Assembly (NCBI RefSeq): GCF_007176755.1
Contig: NZ_BJTV01000006.1
Location: 248,001-312,000 of the forward strand
Length of the DNA stretch: 64,000 bases
Direction of reading: 5' to 3'
DNA from: Streptomyces sp. 1-11
GTDB taxonomy: Bacteria > Actinomycetota > Actinomycetes > Streptomycetales > Streptomycetaceae
Shown: positions 62,546 to 64,000 of the stretch, in pieces
Layout: every line of letters starts with the position of its first letter
Numbering within the stretch: position 1 is the first letter of the stretch
Notes under the pieces: model-generated
The model's database searches: none
What the model was told of the DNA's origin: nothing
The model's input: the letters and a program-made list of their open reading frames with translations, nothing else
Position numbers and translations under genes: made by a program

Positions 62546-63760
62546 TCAGGCCGCCGCCGCGCCGATCCGGGCGCTCGGCAGCAGCCGCCTGATCCTGCGC
62601 AGTGCCCGGCGCGGGAGGGAGTGGGCGGCCGGCTCGCGGTATCCGGGGAAGGCGCGGGCCTCCTTGGGTCCGGCGAGGTAGACGGCGTCGGGGACGCCGG
62701 CCCCCTCGGACCGGAAGTACGGGTAGGCGAGGTACACACGGGTGCCGCGCCGCTCCAGCAGGGCCGCGGCCTGCTTTCCGGACCGTATGAACTCGACCAC
62801 CTCCAGCAGCGGCTCGGTGCGCTGTTCGGCCACCAGGTGCAGCCGCAGCCGCTCGTGGACCTTCAGCCGGCGGGCCACCCCCGGGGTCCAGTAGGCCTCC
62901 ATCAGCGGCCGGGCCAGTTCGAGCTTGTCCTGGCGGACCGCCTCGTCGTCCTTGAGGAACCTGGGCCCGAACTGCGGCAGCAGGGTGATGAGGAAGGGCC
63001 GGACCATCAGTTCGTCGCGCCGGGCGCCGGCCGGGACCATGTCGGCGATGAGCTTCATCAGGGCGCGCGCGGAGTCGAAGCGCAGCGTGTAGCCGCCGGT
63101 CTTCGTCACGTGCTTGCCGTCCTCGCGGCCCACCAGGTAGTAGCAGGTGTAGTCGGCGAGCACGGAGACGCCGTCCGCCCGCAGGTAGGCCTCCAGGGTG
63201 AAGAGCGCGTCCTCGCCGGTCCACAGCGACTCGTCGAACCGCATGCCGTGCCGCTCCAGCAGCGCGCGGCGGAACAGCTTCTGCGCGCTCAGCGTGAACT
63301 TGATGTTGGAGGAGAAGACGTCGGTCCGTTCGAGGGTCCGGCCGAACATGGACTTCGGCGGGGTGCGGTTGACGCCCTCGACCCGGCCGAGCACGACGTC
63401 GGTGCCGTTGCGGTCGGCCATGGCGACCATGCGTTCCAGCGCTTCGGCGCCGAGCCGGTCGTCGGCGTCGAGGAAGAAGACGTAGCGTCCGGCCGCCTTG
63501 CCGAGGCCGACGTTGCGCGGGCCGCTGGGGCTGCCGGAGTTCTCCTGGCGGACGACGGTCACCGGCATCCCGGCGCGGGCCGCGAACTGCTCCAGGTACT
63601 CCCCCGTGCCGTCCGTCGAGCCGTCGTCGACCGCGATGACCTCCATGCGCGCCGGTCCGATGGTCTGCGCCTCGACCGACGCCAGGCAGTCGACCAGGTA
63701 GGGCATCGCTTCGTACGCCCCGATGACGACGGTCACATCAGGCTGCGTCACGACGGTCAC
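62546..63760 (-). CDS. Family 2 glycosyltransferase
   Basis: A 404-residue GT-A enzyme: VTVVIGAYEAMPYLVDCLASVEAQT, EVIAVDDGSTDGT, ENSGSPSGPRNVGLGKAAGRYVFFLDADDRL with the DxD metal motif, and a basic C-terminal end (RRALRRIRRLLPSAR). The substrate is unknown. The gene converges with the pyruvyl transferase gene, and the pair looks like part of a wall-polymer set. GTG at 63760 has AGGGAG 4-5 nt upstream. Confidence 0.9.
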   Translation of the reverse strand: MTVVTQPDVTVVIGAYEAMPYLVDCLASVEAQTIGPARMEVIAVDDGSTDGTGEYLEQFAARAGMPVTVVRQENSGSPSGPRNVGLGKAAGRYVFFLDADDRLGAEALERMVAMADRNGTDVVLGRVEGVNRTPPKSMFGRTLERTDVFSSNIKFTLSAQKLFRRALLERHGMRFDESLWTGEDALFTLEAYLRADGVSVLADYTCYYLVGREDGKHVTKTGGYTLRFDSARALMKLIADMVPAGARRDELMVRPFLITLLPQFGPRFLKDDEAVRQDKLELARPLMEAYWTPGVARRLKVHERLRLHLVAEQRTEPLLEVVEFIRSGKQAAALLERRGTRVYLAYPYFRSEGAGVPDAVYLAGPKEARAFPGYREPAAHSLPRRALRRIRRLLPSARIGAAAA

Positions 63761-63961
63761 GGCTCTCCCTTGTTCGTGGGACTTTTCCCCCGAATCGCAT
63801 CATTAGCAACGAGTAAGACGGGTTCCCGTCCAAGGCGGTTGCCTGACATCGAGTAATGAGTGAGCCACGCCACACGGAGTGGAACGGCCGCAACCGAAAG
63901 TACGCACGCCCGGTAAGAGCCGCTCATCGGTGTGGCAGGGGGTCGGTAAGGAGACGTGAAA
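63761..63961. promoter_or_regulatory. Upstream region of the GT2 gene
   Basis: 200 bp with no gene. It contains a TCGCATCATTAGCAACGAGTA stretch that is more AT-rich than average, a probable promoter site for the minus-strand glycosyltransferase. No operator is identified. Confidence 0.3.
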
Positions 63962-63999
63962 AAGGGCCGGCCCCCGGAGTGATCCGGGGGCCGGCCCTT
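63962..63999. terminator. 16-bp perfect hairpin at the right edge
   Basis: Positions 63962-63977 pair with 63984-63999 around a 6-nt loop (AGTGAT), with AAA on the left arm and TT on the right. It is a strong intrinsic terminator of the kind that ends convergent genes, here for whatever lies beyond the window. Confidence 0.85.
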
Positions 64000-64000
64000 G

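Overview
The window is a chromosomal segment from a high-GC actinobacterium, almost certainly a Streptomyces. The evidence is extreme GC bias at third codon positions, frequent GTG starts, and a gene order that matches, as I remember it, the conserved core region around SCO2532-SCO2592 of S. coelicolor (phoH, ybeY, tricorn protease, rsmE, dnaJ2/hrcA, hemW, lepA, rpsT, holA, comEC/comEA, leuS, rsfS, nadD, proA, proB). No phage, transposase, plasmid or CRISPR locus was seen.

Layout. 1-780: end of an ammonium transporter gene overlapping a PII (glnK-like) gene. 795-5004: a cytidine-deaminase fold protein without catalytic residues, a MmyB-type regulator divergent from a DHA2 drug exporter, an LD-carboxypeptidase homologue and a YjbR protein. 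5001-7905: CorC-like CBS protein, YbeY, PhoH. 8178-12134: sugar kinase, KdgD-type dehydratase with a clear promoter and a CRP-like palindrome, and an MFS permease. 12098-18262: adenine deaminase-like enzyme, RNase Z, HIT hydrolase, tricorn protease, lipoprotein. 18353-23144: VOC protein, RsmE, nitronate monooxygenase-like enzyme, DnaJ and HrcA under a CIRCE operator. 23230-29927: metallo-beta-lactamase fold protein, DUF3097, HemW, a three-domain PP2C phosphatase and a long-chain acyl-CoA synthetase. 30189-34183: LepA, divergent rpsT, a G-rich tandem-repeat spacer, HolA. 34246-41338: small hypothetical, arylamine N-acetyltransferase, ComEC/ComEA, DegV, a coiled-coil membrane protein.

41398-44570: leuS with two hairpins downstream and, upstream, a leader peptide with three consecutive Leu codons followed by an intrinsic terminator, i.e. 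a ribosome-mediated attenuator. 44800-47693: a two-gene redox unit, a bis-heme ferric-reductase-like membrane protein translationally coupled to a NuoF-like/ferredoxin fusion whose cofactor motifs are altered. This is the best candidate here for an undescribed system. 47896-50144: two identical tRNA-Ala(GGC) genes around a GT87 mannosyltransferase-like gene and a pair of zinc-ribbon microproteins. 50275-57597: RsfS and a phosphatase, then a cell-envelope block (LCP-family protein, NadD, two 54-residue single-pass proteins, M48 protease, two proteins sharing an SVVFDE motif). In S. coelicolor the corresponding block (SCO2578-2584) has, to my recollection, been linked to spore-wall and cell-wall glycopolymer synthesis. 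57707-60900: proA, a conserved hypothetical gene, proB. 61102-63760: polysaccharide pyruvyl transferase and a GT2 glycosyltransferase, probably for a wall glycopolymer that an LCP enzyme could attach. The window ends in a 16-bp-stem hairpin.

Start codons were chosen from ribosome-binding sites and family length where possible. Families were recognised by eye from protein motifs, without database searches.
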